Origin: Hymenobacter siberiensis
Lineage (GTDB): Bacteria; Bacteroidota; Bacteroidia; Cytophagales; Hymenobacteraceae
NCBI RefSeq assembly: GCF_018967865.2
Contig: NZ_JAHLZY020000001.1
Coordinates: forward strand, 682,001 to 746,000
DNA: 64,000 nt
Direction: 5' to 3'
A model generated the notes under the pieces. That model worked only from the letters and a program-made list of their open reading frames with translations, made no database searches and had not been told where the DNA came from. The position numbers and the translations under genes are program-made. Shown here one piece after another: positions 33,093 to 41,520 of the stretch (position 1 is the first letter of the stretch; each line of letters starts with the position of its first letter).

Positions 33093-34298
33093 ATGCACAT
33101 CGCCGTTTTCAGTCAGTACCACACCAACCCCGACTGCCCGGCTACCAGCCGGCACTATGCGCTGCTGTCCCACATTGCCAAAATGCACCGGGTAACGCTG
33201 CTGACCACCCCCGCATGGAAAGGGCAGCGGTTGACGCAGGAATTTCCCTGGGTGCCCGAAGGGGTGGAGATTCGTGAAGCTGAAGTGCGGTATGATAATA
33301 AAATGGGCCCGGCCCGGCGGGCGCTGGCCTTTGGGCACTATGCGGCGTGGGCCGTGCGCGAGGGGCTACGGATTGATAAGCCGGACGTGATTTGGGGTAT
33401 CAGCACGCCGCTGACTGCTGCCTGGGCGGCGGCGCAGGTGGCGCGCTGGCGGCGGGTGCCGTGGGTGTTCGAGGTGCAGGATTTGTGGCCCGCCTTTCCT
33501 ATTGCGATGGGGGCGGTGCCCACGCCAGTGGCCCGGCAGCAGCTTTATCAGCTGGAAAAGCGGCTGTATAAAAGTGCCCGGCACATCCTGCCGCTCTCGC
33601 CCGATATGGCGCGCTACGTAACCGATTTGGGTATTCCGGCCGCCAAAGTCACCACCGTGCTCAATGGCACCGACCTGGAGCTGGCAGACCGCGCTACGCC
33701 CGCCGCCGTGCAGCTGCTGCGGCAGGAGCAGGGCCTGGCCGGCAAGCGCGTGGTGCTATACGCGGGCACATTTGGGCGGGCCAATGATATTCCAACGCTG
33801 GTAGCGGCGGCCGAAACGATGGTGGCGGCCGATGCGGAAGTGGTCTGGCTGTTTCTGGGCCACGGGTTTTTCGAGGCGCTGCTTGCGGCGGCGGCGGTGC
33901 GGTGGCCGGGGCGCATCAGGCTGGTGCGGGGGCAGGCACGCCACGAGGTATTCCGTTGGTTTGCGCTGGCCGATGTTTCGGTGGTTTCGTTCCTGGGTTT
34001 GCCGGTGCTGGATTCCAATTCGCCGGCGAAGCTGTACGACTCATTGGCTGTGGGCACGCCGGTAGTGGTAACTAACGCGGGTTGGACCAAAGCGCTGGTG
34101 GAGCAGCATGCCTGCGGCTGGTACGTGCCGGCCGGTGATGCCCCGGCGCTGGCCGCGCAGCTCCAAACGCTGCTGTACCAGCCGGAAACCCTGGCGCAGG
34201 CTGGTGCCAATGGCCGTGCGCTCGCCCGGCAGGCGTTTGACCGCCAGCGCATGGCCGCCCAGATACAGCAAATAATGGAGCAGGTGGCAGTGCGATAA
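33093..34298 (+). CDS. Family 4 glycosyltransferase (WbuB-like)
   Basis: The 401-residue GT-B enzyme has N-terminal (FSQYHTNPDCPATSRHYALL) and C-terminal Rossmann-like domains. The donor site has VLYAGTFGRANDIPTLVAAA and the E-x7-E-like stretch LDSNSPAKLYDSLAVGTPVVVTNAGW (about 310-335). Such enzymes transfer sugars to polysaccharide or lipid acceptors. It follows gldB after a word-type hairpin; the acceptor is unknown. No signal peptide is seen, so it is cytoplasmic or membrane-associated. Confidence 0.88.
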   Translation: MHIAVFSQYHTNPDCPATSRHYALLSHIAKMHRVTLLTTPAWKGQRLTQEFPWVPEGVEIREAEVRYDNKMGPARRALAFGHYAAWAVREGLRIDKPDVIWGISTPLTAAWAAAQVARWRRVPWVFEVQDLWPAFPIAMGAVPTPVARQQLYQLEKRLYKSARHILPLSPDMARYVTDLGIPAAKVTTVLNGTDLELADRATPAAVQLLRQEQGLAGKRVVLYAGTFGRANDIPTLVAAAETMVAADAEVVWLFLGHGFFEALLAAAAVRWPGRIRLVRGQARHEVFRWFALADVSVVSFLGLPVLDSNSPAKLYDSLAVGTPVVVTNAGWTKALVEQHACGWYVPAGDAPALAAQLQTLLYQPETLAQAGANGRALARQAFDRQRMAAQIQQIMEQVAVR

Positions 34299-34323
34299 AG
34301 TAATGTCCTGACAGCATTGAGTT

Positions 34324-34339
34324 AAACCAACGTTGGTTT
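34324..34339. other. Perfect 16-bp palindrome
   Basis: AAACCAACGTTGGTTT is self-complementary without a spacer, 26 nt after the glycosyltransferase stop. Such sites can be operators, but no promoter is evident nearby. Confidence 0.4.
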
Positions 34340-34361
34340 GTGCCGCGTAATGCAACGGAGT

Positions 34362-34501
34362 TGTTTAGAAAGTCACAAAAGGTGCTCAAACGGTCATGCA
34401 GCGCGCAGCGAAGCATCTTGCTCGCCTCGTTGAACGGGCCTGACGATGCGAGCAAGATGCTTCGCTGCGCGCTGCATGACCATTCGGGGACTTTCTAAAC
34501 A
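34362..34501. repeat. Large dispersed hairpin, 'GTCATGC...GAAGCATC' family
   Basis: TGTTTAGAAAGTC at the left pairs with GACTTTCTAAACA at the right. Inside, GGTCATGCAGCGCGCAGCGA with AGCATCTTGCTCGC pairs with its complement around 34440-34483. It lies between the glycosyltransferase (+) and nth (-). Confidence 0.8.
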
Positions 34502-34569
34502 GCTTCCACACTTGTACCCGCTTGTGCCAAAAACCATTTGGCGCTTGCTGTAGCGCCGTAAGGTTGGCG

Positions 34570-35247
34570 TTACGCCGAAGCCTTTGGCTGCTTGGCCAGG
34601 GGCTTGACGAAGGTTTTCTCGAAATATGCGCAGCTGGCCGAAAGCGGACATATTTCGCATTTCGGCGAGCGGGCTACGCAGATGTAGCGGCCGTGCAGAA
34701 TCAGCCAGTGGTGGGCTTTGGCAATAAGCTCCTCGGGGATGTAGCGCACCAGCGCCTTCTCCACGGCCAGGGGCGTGGTGGCCGTTTTGGGCACGAGGCC
34801 TAGGCGGTGCGACACCCGGAAAACGTGGGTGTCAACGGCCATTGCCGGCTGGTTGTAGATGACGGAAACCACCACGTTGGCCGTTTTGCGGCCCACGCCG
34901 GGCAGGCGTTGAAGCTCCTCGATTATACTCGGTACTTCGCCGCCGAAATCTTCGGTGAGCATGCGGCCCAGGCCGGCCAGGTGCTTGGCCTTGTTGTTCG
35001 GGTAGGAAACGCTGCGGATGAAAGGGAAAATATCATCGGCGGTGGCCGCGCCGAGGTGCGCGGCGGTGGGGTATTCGGCCAGCAGCGCGGGCATTACCAG
35101 GTTCACGCGCTTGTCGGTGCATTGGGCACTCAGCACCACGGCCACAATTAACTCGTAGGGATTGCCGTAGGCCAGCTCAGTTTTGGGCTCCGGAAAATTG
35201 GTGGTGAAGTAGTCGAGAAAGAAGCGAAACCGATTGGCGCGAGTCAT
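34570..35247 (-). CDS. nth: Endonuclease III
   Basis: Translation from ATG 35247 gives 225 residues. The HhH motif LPGVGRKTANVV carries the catalytic Lys (about residue 118), and the catalytic Asp is in AVDTHVFRVSHRL (about 136). The [4Fe-4S] loop is C-x6-C-x2-C-x5-C (CVARSPKCEICPLSASC). The enzyme removes oxidised pyrimidines and cuts the strand. The longer frame to 35274 lacks support. It is followed by a large dispersed hairpin. Confidence 0.95.
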   Translation of the reverse strand: MTRANRFRFFLDYFTTNFPEPKTELAYGNPYELIVAVVLSAQCTDKRVNLVMPALLAEYPTAAHLGAATADDIFPFIRSVSYPNNKAKHLAGLGRMLTEDFGGEVPSIIEELQRLPGVGRKTANVVVSVIYNQPAMAVDTHVFRVSHRLGLVPKTATTPLAVEKALVRYIPEELIAKAHHWLILHGRYICVARSPKCEICPLSASCAYFEKTFVKPLAKQPKASA

Positions 35248-35307
35248 GCGGTGGGAGAGTAGGGGAGGCCACAAAAGTAGGGTGGTTGCAATTACTTGCT
35301 CTCGGCT

Positions 35308-35393
35308 GTGATGCTGATGCAGTGAAGCATCTTATCACGCCAGAACAAGCCGTTCCTACGCGATAAGGTGCTTCACTGCGTTCAGCATGACAG
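35308..35393. repeat. Dispersed repeat, 'GTCATGCTGA' family
   Basis: GTGATGCTGATGCAGTGAAG with CATCTTATC pairs with GATAAGGTGCTTCACTGCGT and TCAGCATGAC. It lies between nth and the small gene at 35458. Confidence 0.75.
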
Positions 35394-35457
35394 ACGTAAA
35401 GTGCCTAACTCCGCCAGCGCGGAATATGCAGCGGCCGCCACAAGAAGTTGAAGGGGC

Positions 35458-35688
35458 TCAGGACCTGCTCAAGAAAGTGCGCGAGTAGCGCAAAATGGCC
35501 TCGGAGGTTTCGGGCCGGGGTTCGCGACGTACACCGTCGAGCGCCCGCTGGGCCAAAAGGAGGTCGGCGCAGCTCGCGGCCAAGTCCGGGTCGTGCTGCA
35601 ATGCCTCCTCTACCTCGCGCTGCCTTTCAACCGGCAATTCGTTGTACACATACTGAAGTAGTGTCGAATGGGGTAAGGTTTGAATCAT
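35458..35688 (-). CDS. Small protein overlapping the sigma-factor gene, possible anti-sigma-like
   Basis: The 76-residue protein opens with LLQYVYNELPVERQREVEEALQHDPDLAASCADL, a pattern like the N-terminal part of anti-sigma (zf-HC2-like) domains but without the Cys/His pairs. There is no transmembrane segment. The gene starts 62 nt before the end of the sigma-factor gene in another frame, so the two are probably translationally coupled. An accessory or inhibitory role on the sigma factor is plausible but unproven. Confidence 0.7.
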   Translation of the reverse strand: MIQTLPHSTLLQYVYNELPVERQREVEEALQHDPDLAASCADLLLAQRALDGVRREPRPETSEAILRYSRTFLSRS

Positions 35689-36265
35689 AGTGATGCAGAG
35701 AATTTGCGGTCATCTTTTTCCGCAGGTTTATCAGCGCGTAGCGCATCCGGCCCAGCGCCGTGTTGATGCTCACGCCGGTGGCGTTGGCAATCTCCTGGAA
35801 GCTCATATCGCCGTAATGGCGCATTAGCAACACCTCCTTCTGGGCAGCGGGCAGCTCCTGGATTAACGCCCGGAGGCGGCTGTGGGTTTCTTCGCGGGCG
35901 AGAATATCGTCCGGGCCGTCGTCGGCAATGGTTAGTGTATTATTTAACCGTTCGTTATCGGTGAGGCTGATGTGGGGCACGCGCTTGCCACGCCGGAACG
36001 AGTCGATGGCCAGGTTGTGTGCGATGCGGCAAATCCAGGGCGCAAACTTGCCCTCCTCGTTGTAGCGGCCACTTTTCATGGTGTGGATGGCCTTGATAAA
36101 CGTGTCCTGTAATAGGTCCTCAGCCATGTCCTCGTCGCGCACGATGAGGAGGATGGTCGTGAACACACGACTGCGATGCCGCTCGAGGAGGATAGCGAAA
36201 GCGGATTCCTGGCCGGCCAGGTAGAGCGAGATGAGCGCGGAGTCGCTCGGTTGCATGAGGTCCAT
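35627..36265 (-). CDS. RNA polymerase sigma-70 family (ECF-type) factor
   Basis: The 212-residue factor has region 2 (AEDLLQDTFIKAIHTMKSGRYNEEGKFAPWICRIAHNLAIDSFRRGKR, about residues 46-94) and region 4 (LPAAQKEVLLMRHYGDMSFQEIANATGVSINTALGRMRYALINLRKKM, about 138-185). There is no region 1.1, as in group-4 factors. The small gene at 35458 overlaps its 3' end. The signal it answers to is not visible. The product is cytoplasmic. Confidence 0.92.
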   Translation of the reverse strand: MDLMQPSDSALISLYLAGQESAFAILLERHRSRVFTTILLIVRDEDMAEDLLQDTFIKAIHTMKSGRYNEEGKFAPWICRIAHNLAIDSFRRGKRVPHISLTDNERLNNTLTIADDGPDDILAREETHSRLRALIQELPAAQKEVLLMRHYGDMSFQEIANATGVSINTALGRMRYALINLRKKMTANSLHHYDSNLTPFDTTSVCVQRIAG

Positions 36266-36563
36266 AAAGGGCTACGGAATAGGAGAACGTAGAGCTTTAT
36301 GCCATAGTATGCAGTTACCGAGAAAAAAACTGGGAGCGACGGGCGGTGGTAGGTTTTACCCAGCTAGAATCAGACCAAATGTAGAGAAATAGAATCCACT
36401 TACGCAATAGCCTTTGGTGGAAAAATGCCGCAATCTTTTTGAGAATCTGGCGCAACCTTCCTCAAAACTTCATCTAAGCCGTTTTTCAGGGAAATTACCT
36501 AGGCGTTTTTCTGAAAAAAGTTTCCGAAGCAGGTAAGATAATTCGGGCTGCCTGTGAAGCAGT
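36266..36563. other. Intergenic stretch upstream of the sigma-factor gene
   Basis: This 298-nt AT-richer stretch between the sigma-factor gene and the 36564 gene, both on the - strand, holds no supported gene. The upstream promoter of the sigma factor is expected in the part near 36280-36360; no motif is certain. The GTTTTTCAGGGAAATTACCT / GTTTTTCTGAAAAAAGTTTCC pair at 36480-36530 may form a weak hairpin. Confidence 0.4.
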
Positions 36564-36968
36564 TCATTGGGCAAGCCAACGGTAGGCGGCGGCTTCTTCG
36601 GTAAACAGGGCCGTTTGGTAGCCCTGCCCGGGGTGCGAGGCGGAGCTGAGGGCGGCGGCGGAGCTGGCCGTTTGCTCGATGGCGGCACGCAGGGGTGAAA
36701 TGAGGAAGGCTATGCGAACGGGCGCGGGATAGCGGTTCAGGAGCTGAGGGAAGAGCTCGGTGTTAATCCAGCTGGTGAGGGCGGGGCTGGCCAGCTCTTC
36801 GCGGCGGCGCAGGTCAAGTAGCCAGCGCCAGCAGCCGAGGGCATCGCCGGCGGCGAGAATACCGAGGTAGCCGTGCTGGAGCTCGGATTCGGTTATTTCG
36901 CGCTGCCAGCGGGCCACCACGGCGGGCAAGTCGGGGCGGGGTGTTATTTCCAGGCCAAAATCTTGCAT
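36564..36968 (-). CDS. Hypothetical protein
   Basis: Translation from ATG 36968 gives 134 residues (LEITPRPDLPAVVARWQREITESELQHGYLGILAAGDALGCWRWLLDLRRREEL then a C-terminal helix). The pattern resembles SpoIIAA/STAS-like or other small cytosolic regulators, but no motif is decisive. The much longer open frame to 37235 is GC-driven, overlaps the MFS promoter and is not supported. It has no signal peptide. Function unknown. Confidence 0.65.
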   Translation of the reverse strand: MQDFGLEITPRPDLPAVVARWQREITESELQHGYLGILAAGDALGCWRWLLDLRRREELASPALTSWINTELFPQLLNRYPAPVRIAFLISPLRAAIEQTASSAAALSSASHPGQGYQTALFTEEAAAYRWLAQ

Positions 36969-37054
36969 AAGCGGAGCGGGAAGTAGGATGAGCGTTGGGT
37001 TGCAAGGTAGGCGAAATGGGGTGGCAAAACTAACCGGCGACGGCAAGGCAGGGC

Positions 37055-37062
37055 TACCTTTG
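37055..37062 (+). promoter_or_regulatory. Promoter -7 element of the MFS gene
   Basis: TACCTTTG matches the Bacteroidota -7 consensus and is 35 nt before the ATG at 37098. No clear -33 was assigned. Confidence 0.65.
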
Positions 37063-37097
37063 CCGCTGGCCGCTGCACAGGCGGTTTTTGTGCTCTT

Positions 37098-38372
37098 ATG
37101 CTGCCATCTGCTGATTCTTCGCCGGCCCACGACCCGTACGCGGCACTGCGCGTCCCTGATTTTCGCCGCCTGGTATCGGCCCGCACCCTGCTCACGGTGG
37201 CCACGCGCATCCAGGGCCTGGTAGTGAGTTGGCAAATATTCAAGCTCACCAATAATCCGCTGGCGCTGGGGCTGATTGGCCTATCGGAGGCCATTCCGAG
37301 CATTGTGGTTTCGTTGTATGCCGGGTACGTGGCCGACTCGATGCGCCGCAAAAACATTGTGGTGGTGGCGCTTGCGGTGCTGGTGCTGTGCGCGGCGGCG
37401 CTGGCGGGCTTCGCCAGTCCTTACGGCATTCACTGGCTGGCGAAGGACTCGCTGTACACGCTGCCGCTGTACGGGGTGATTTTCGTGAGCGGGCTGGCGC
37501 GGGGCTTCATGGGGCCGGCGCTGTTCTCCTTCATGCCGCAGCTATTGCCCGACCGGGCGCTGCTGCCCAACGCCATTACTTGGAACAGCACCACTTACCA
37601 GGGCTCGGCGGTGCTGGGGCCGGCCATTGGCGGCTACCTGATTGCGGCCGTGGGCGTGACCAATTCCTACGTGGTGAGCACGGTGCTGCTGGCGCTGGCG
37701 CTGTTCCAGTTTGTGCGCATTGCCAACCGGCCGCTGCCGCCCATGGAAGGCGAGCGGCTGAACCTGAAGGACAGCGTGCTGAGTGGGCTGCGCTTTATTT
37801 TCGGCAACCAGCTGGTGCTGGCGGCGTTGTCGCTGGATATGTTTGCGGTGCTGTTTGGGGGGGCGGTGGCGCTGCTGCCGGTGTTTGCGTCGGATATTCT
37901 GAACGTGGGCGCCAAGGGCTTCGGGCAGCTGGAAGCGGCTCCGGCCATTGGCTCGGTGCTGATGGCAGTTGCGTTGACCTACTTCCCGTTGAAGCGGCGG
38001 GCCGGGCGCAAGCTGCTGTGGGCGGTGGCGGGCTTCGGGCTGGCCACCATCGGCTTCGCCTTGTCGAAAAACTTCTACCTGTCGCTGTTTTTGCTGTTCC
38101 TGACCGGCGTGTTCGATTCCGTGTCGGTGATTGTGCGCTCCACGCTCATCCACATTTACACCCCAGAGTATATGAAAGGCCGGGTGTCAGCCGTGAATAA
38201 CATCTTCATCGGCTCCAGCAACGAGATTGGAGCTTTTGAGAGTGGCACGGCGGCCAAGTTGCTGGGTACGGTGCGTTCGGTGGTTTTTGGGGGGCTGATG
38301 ACGCTACTGGTAGTGGCCATCACGACCTGGAAGGCCGATAAGCTGCGCAAGCTGGAATCGGGTACGAAATAA
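37098..38372 (+). CDS. MFS transporter (EntS-like exporter)
   Basis: The 424-residue major-facilitator protein shows about 12 hydrophobic segments and the typical loop GYVADSMRRKNIVVVA after the second helix. The arrangement (PDFRRLVSARTLLTVATRIQGLVVSWQIF at the start; MGPALFSFMPQLLPDRALLPNAITWNS in the middle) is that of the EntS-type drug or siderophore exporters. The substrate cannot be told. It has its own promoter and lies beside the MocA-like gene on the opposite strand (convergent). Confidence 0.88.
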   Translation: MLPSADSSPAHDPYAALRVPDFRRLVSARTLLTVATRIQGLVVSWQIFKLTNNPLALGLIGLSEAIPSIVVSLYAGYVADSMRRKNIVVVALAVLVLCAAALAGFASPYGIHWLAKDSLYTLPLYGVIFVSGLARGFMGPALFSFMPQLLPDRALLPNAITWNSTTYQGSAVLGPAIGGYLIAAVGVTNSYVVSTVLLALALFQFVRIANRPLPPMEGERLNLKDSVLSGLRFIFGNQLVLAALSLDMFAVLFGGAVALLPVFASDILNVGAKGFGQLEAAPAIGSVLMAVALTYFPLKRRAGRKLLWAVAGFGLATIGFALSKNFYLSLFLLFLTGVFDSVSVIVRSTLIHIYTPEYMKGRVSAVNNIFIGSSNEIGAFESGTAAKLLGTVRSVVFGGLMTLLVVAITTWKADKLRKLESGTK

Positions 38373-38376
38373 GAAA

Positions 38377-39015
38377 TTACGGCTGACGAGGCTGGGTTTC
38401 CAGCAAAGCCGCGTACTGCTCTGGCGTGTCCACATCGAGCAAACCGGCCGGAAACAACACCCGCTCCACGGCCGCGCCCCAGCTGGCAATGAGCCGCCCG
38501 GCCCCTTGTTGCCCTTGCAGCTGAAGCAAGTCCGGTAGCATGGTTTGGGCGAAAACGGCGGGCACGCCCAGCGTATCGCCATAAGCCGCCGCCACGATGG
38601 GGGCTTGCGTTTGCTGTTGCCGGGCCATCAATTCCCGCAGCAGCTCCGGCGTCACCAAGGGCTGGTCGCTGAGCATGATGAGCACGGCGGCAGGCCGGGT
38701 ATCGGCAATGGCGGCCAGGCCGGTGCGGATGGACGAAGCCATGCCGGTTTCCCAATCGGGGTTGTGAATGGCCTGAATGGGCAGGCCCGAAATTTCGGCT
38801 ACCAGGGCTTCGTGCAGCGCCCCGGTCACCAGCACAAGGGGCGTACAGCCGCTGGCCACGGCCGTTTCGGCCGCGTGGCGCAGGAGGGTGCGGCCGTGGT
38901 AGAGCAGGAGCTGCTTGGGCTGGCCCATGCGACTGGAAGACCCGGCGGCCAGAAGCAGCAACGCCACCGGCTCGGCGATGGGAGCGGTGGCGCTGGAGGG
39001 GGGCGGCGTTTGCAT
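38377..39015 (-). CDS. mocA: MocA-like molybdenum cofactor nucleotidyltransferase
   Basis: Translation from ATG 39015 gives 212 residues of the MobA/MocA-type nucleotidyltransferase fold: LLLAAGSSSRMGQPKQLLLYHGRTLLRHAAE (about residues 19-50) and MLSDQPLVTPELLRELM. MocA makes the molybdopterin cytosine dinucleotide needed by xanthine-oxidase-family enzymes. The frame extends upstream into a dispersed repeat that reads MLSLSKHDVL; this is not a true start. It is the last gene of the molybdo-enzyme locus, which supports the assignment. Confidence 0.82.
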   Translation of the reverse strand: MQTPPPSSATAPIAEPVALLLLAAGSSSRMGQPKQLLLYHGRTLLRHAAETAVASGCTPLVLVTGALHEALVAEISGLPIQAIHNPDWETGMASSIRTGLAAIADTRPAAVLIMLSDQPLVTPELLRELMARQQQTQAPIVAAAYGDTLGVPAVFAQTMLPDLLQLQGQQGAGRLIASWGAAVERVLFPAGLLDVDTPEQYAALLETQPRQP

Positions 39016-39037
39016 CGGGCTTGTTTTTGAATAAATC

Positions 39038-39074
39038 AGAACGTCATGCTTCGACAAGCTCAGCATGACGTTCT
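39038..39074. repeat. Palindromic repeat, 'GTCATGC...GCATGAC' family
   Basis: AGAACGTCATGCT and AGCATGACGTTCT pair around TCGACAAGCTC. It stands between paoC and the mocA-like gene and creates a spurious N-terminal extension of the latter. Confidence 0.8.
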
Positions 39075-39085
39075 TGAGTAGCCTC

Positions 39086-41419
39086 TTAAACGGCCTTCGT
39101 GCCCAGGATTTTATCGGGCGTAATGGGCAGGTCGCGCACGCGCTTGCCGGTGGCGTGGAACACGGCGTTGGCCACGGCGGCCGATACGCCCACCATCGAA
39201 ATCTCGCCGATGCCCTTCACGCCCATGGCGTTGATGAAGGGGTCGTGCTCGTCGATAAACTCCACGGTCATGTCCGGAATGTCGGCATTCACGGGGATGT
39301 GGTACTCGGCCAGGTCGGCATTGGTGTAGCGGGCGTAGTGCGGGTCGCGGGCGGTGGCCTCCATCAGGGCCGCGCCAATGCCGAAGATGCTGCCGCCGAT
39401 AATCTGGCTGCGGGCCGTTTTGGCATTCAGGATGCGGCCGGCGGCGTGCACGCTCACCCAGCGCTTCACGTGCACGGTGCCCAGGTCGGGGTCGACGTGT
39501 ACTTCGCAGAAATGCGCCCCGAAGGAGTGCATGGAGTGCTTCGCCGCCTCTTCCTTGTGGGCATCGCCGGCAGCGGCGGTGCTTTGGCTGGCTTCGTAGC
39601 CCGCGCCGTACTTGCCCTGGCCGCTGCCTTCGATATCGTCCATGCCGGCCCGCTTCATCAGAGCTCTGAAGTCCTCGCCTTTTGAGGGGTTGGCCTTCAG
39701 CTGAAGACGGCCTTTTTCCATCACCACCTCTTCCGGCTTGGCCTTGAAAAGCGGGGATTTGGGGTCTTTAATAGCCACTTTAGTCAGTCGCTCCCACACG
39801 TCCTGCGCCGCCATGTACACGGACGACGACACGGTGCCCGCTGCCACCGAACCGCCCGAGTTGGGCGCGGTGGGCAGCTTGGTATCACCCAGCTCGAAGC
39901 GGATTTTCTCGGGCGGCAGGCCCAATGAGTCGGCCGCAACCTGCGTCATCACGGTGTAGGTGCCGGTGCCCAGGTCGGTGGCTCCGCTTTGTACCACGGC
40001 GTGGCCGTCGGCGTAGAGGCGCACGCGGGCGGTGCCCTGTGAGTTGTGCACCGGGTAGCTGGCCGTGGCCATGCCCCAGCCCACCAGGGTACGGCCGTCG
40101 CGTGTGGCGCCGGCTTTGGGGTTGCGCTTGCTCCAGCCGAAGAGCTCGGCCCCGCGGGCGTAGCACTCGCGCAGGCCCTTGCTGCTCCAGTCCTGGCCGG
40201 TGCTAGGGTCTTTTTCGGCGTAGTTCCGCAGGCGGATTTCAATGGGGTCGATGCCGAGCTTGTAAGCCAGGTCGTCCATCAGGCACTCGATGGCGAAGGA
40301 GCCGGGCGCCTCGCCGGGGGCCCGGGTGAAGGTGGAGGTCATCACGTTGGCGCGGCCCAGCTCGTAGTGCGATTCAAAGGTGGGGCACTCGTACAGCATG
40401 TTGATGATTTTACTGTTCGACTCGGTATAGTTGTCCCAGGGCGAGGTGGTGGCTGTTTTCTCGTGAATGAGGGCCAGCAGCTTGCCGTCCTGAGTGGCTC
40501 CGGCGCTCAGCGTTTGGGTCTGGTCTTCGCGGTGGCCCATGCTCGTGAACTGCTGCTGGCGTGTGAGCACCAGCTTCACGGGCCGGCCCAATGCTTTGGC
40601 AGCCTGCACCGTGAGCACGGTGTGCGGCCAGCAAGAGCCTTTGCAGCCAAAGCCCCCGCCCAGGTATTTGGTGATAACCCGCACCTGGTCCTGCGGCAAA
40701 CCCAGCATGGTGGACAGCGCCTTTTGCGTGCGCGTCACGCCCTGGGTCGACTCGTACACCGTGAGGCGGTCGGACGCTTCCCAGATGGCGGTGGTCGCGC
40801 CCGGCTCCATGGGGTTGTGGTGGTTGATGGCGTGAGTGTACACGGCTGTCATTTTCACCGGAGCGCTGGCCATGGCGGCGCGGGCATCGCCGCGCCGGGT
40901 GTAGCCGTCGGCCTTACCGTCCTGAATTTTCTCAGGGTTGAAAAGCTGAGCTTTGGAGTCGGTATAGGCGGCAATAGGCTGCTCGGCGGCGTAGGTCACG
41001 CGCACCAGGCGGGCGGCGTGGGTGGCCCGCTCGAAGGTATCGGCTACCACCAAGGCCACCGGCTGGCCGGCGTAGTGAATTACGTCCGAGGTCATCGGCA
41101 TGAAGCCCATGGGCGCACCGATGGCCTTTTTGCCCTCGGGGTCGTTGGGCGTTCGGGCCAGCTTGGGCAGGTTCTCGTGGGTGTAGATGGCCAGCACGCC
41201 CGGCTCTTTCTGCGCCGCGCTGGTATCGATGCGCTGGATGCGGCCCTTGGCGATGTCGCTGGTTTTGAGCACGCCGTAGGTGAGGCCGGGCAGCGGGTAT
41301 TCGGCCGAATACTTGGCCCGGCCCATCACCTTATCGCGCCCGTCCACGCGGTCGAGCGGCTTGCCCACCACGCCGGGCTTGGGGGAGGTTTCGAAGAAAG
41401 CGGGTTCGTTCTCGTACAT
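39086..41419 (-). CDS. paoC: Molybdopterin-binding subunit of an aldehyde oxidoreductase
   Basis: The 777-residue large subunit of the xanthine-oxidase family holds the Mo site. It shows VGKPLDRVDGRDKVMGRAKYSAEY at the start, the pterin region with GGGFGCKGSCWPHT, and the catalytic Glu motif KGIGEISMVG near the C-terminus. With the FAD and 2Fe-2S subunits upstream it forms a PaoABC-like periplasmic aldehyde oxidoreductase. Order and sizes fit E. coli PaoC. It is followed by a mocA-like gene. Confidence 0.9.
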   Translation of the reverse strand: MYENEPAFFETSPKPGVVGKPLDRVDGRDKVMGRAKYSAEYPLPGLTYGVLKTSDIAKGRIQRIDTSAAQKEPGVLAIYTHENLPKLARTPNDPEGKKAIGAPMGFMPMTSDVIHYAGQPVALVVADTFERATHAARLVRVTYAAEQPIAAYTDSKAQLFNPEKIQDGKADGYTRRGDARAAMASAPVKMTAVYTHAINHHNPMEPGATTAIWEASDRLTVYESTQGVTRTQKALSTMLGLPQDQVRVITKYLGGGFGCKGSCWPHTVLTVQAAKALGRPVKLVLTRQQQFTSMGHREDQTQTLSAGATQDGKLLALIHEKTATTSPWDNYTESNSKIINMLYECPTFESHYELGRANVMTSTFTRAPGEAPGSFAIECLMDDLAYKLGIDPIEIRLRNYAEKDPSTGQDWSSKGLRECYARGAELFGWSKRNPKAGATRDGRTLVGWGMATASYPVHNSQGTARVRLYADGHAVVQSGATDLGTGTYTVMTQVAADSLGLPPEKIRFELGDTKLPTAPNSGGSVAAGTVSSSVYMAAQDVWERLTKVAIKDPKSPLFKAKPEEVVMEKGRLQLKANPSKGEDFRALMKRAGMDDIEGSGQGKYGAGYEASQSTAAAGDAHKEEAAKHSMHSFGAHFCEVHVDPDLGTVHVKRWVSVHAAGRILNAKTARSQIIGGSIFGIGAALMEATARDPHYARYTNADLAEYHIPVNADIPDMTVEFIDEHDPFINAMGVKGIGEISMVGVSAAVANAVFHATGKRVRDLPITPDKILGTKAV

Positions 41420-41429
41420 GGCGGGATTG

Positions 41430-41517
41430 ATAATTAAGAATTAAAAATGATGAATTAAAAATGAGCGCAGCGATGAAAGTCCTTGAGCAGGATTTTTAAT
41501 TCTCAATTTTTAATTAG
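41430..41517. repeat. Intergenic hairpin of reiterated words (site e)
   Basis: TAATTAAGAATTAAAAATGA and TGAATTAAAAATGA at the left face ATTTTTAATTCTCAATTTTT and AATTAG at the right. The word is AATTAAAAAT. It lies between paoB and paoC. Confidence 0.7.
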
Positions 41518-41520
41518 ATT

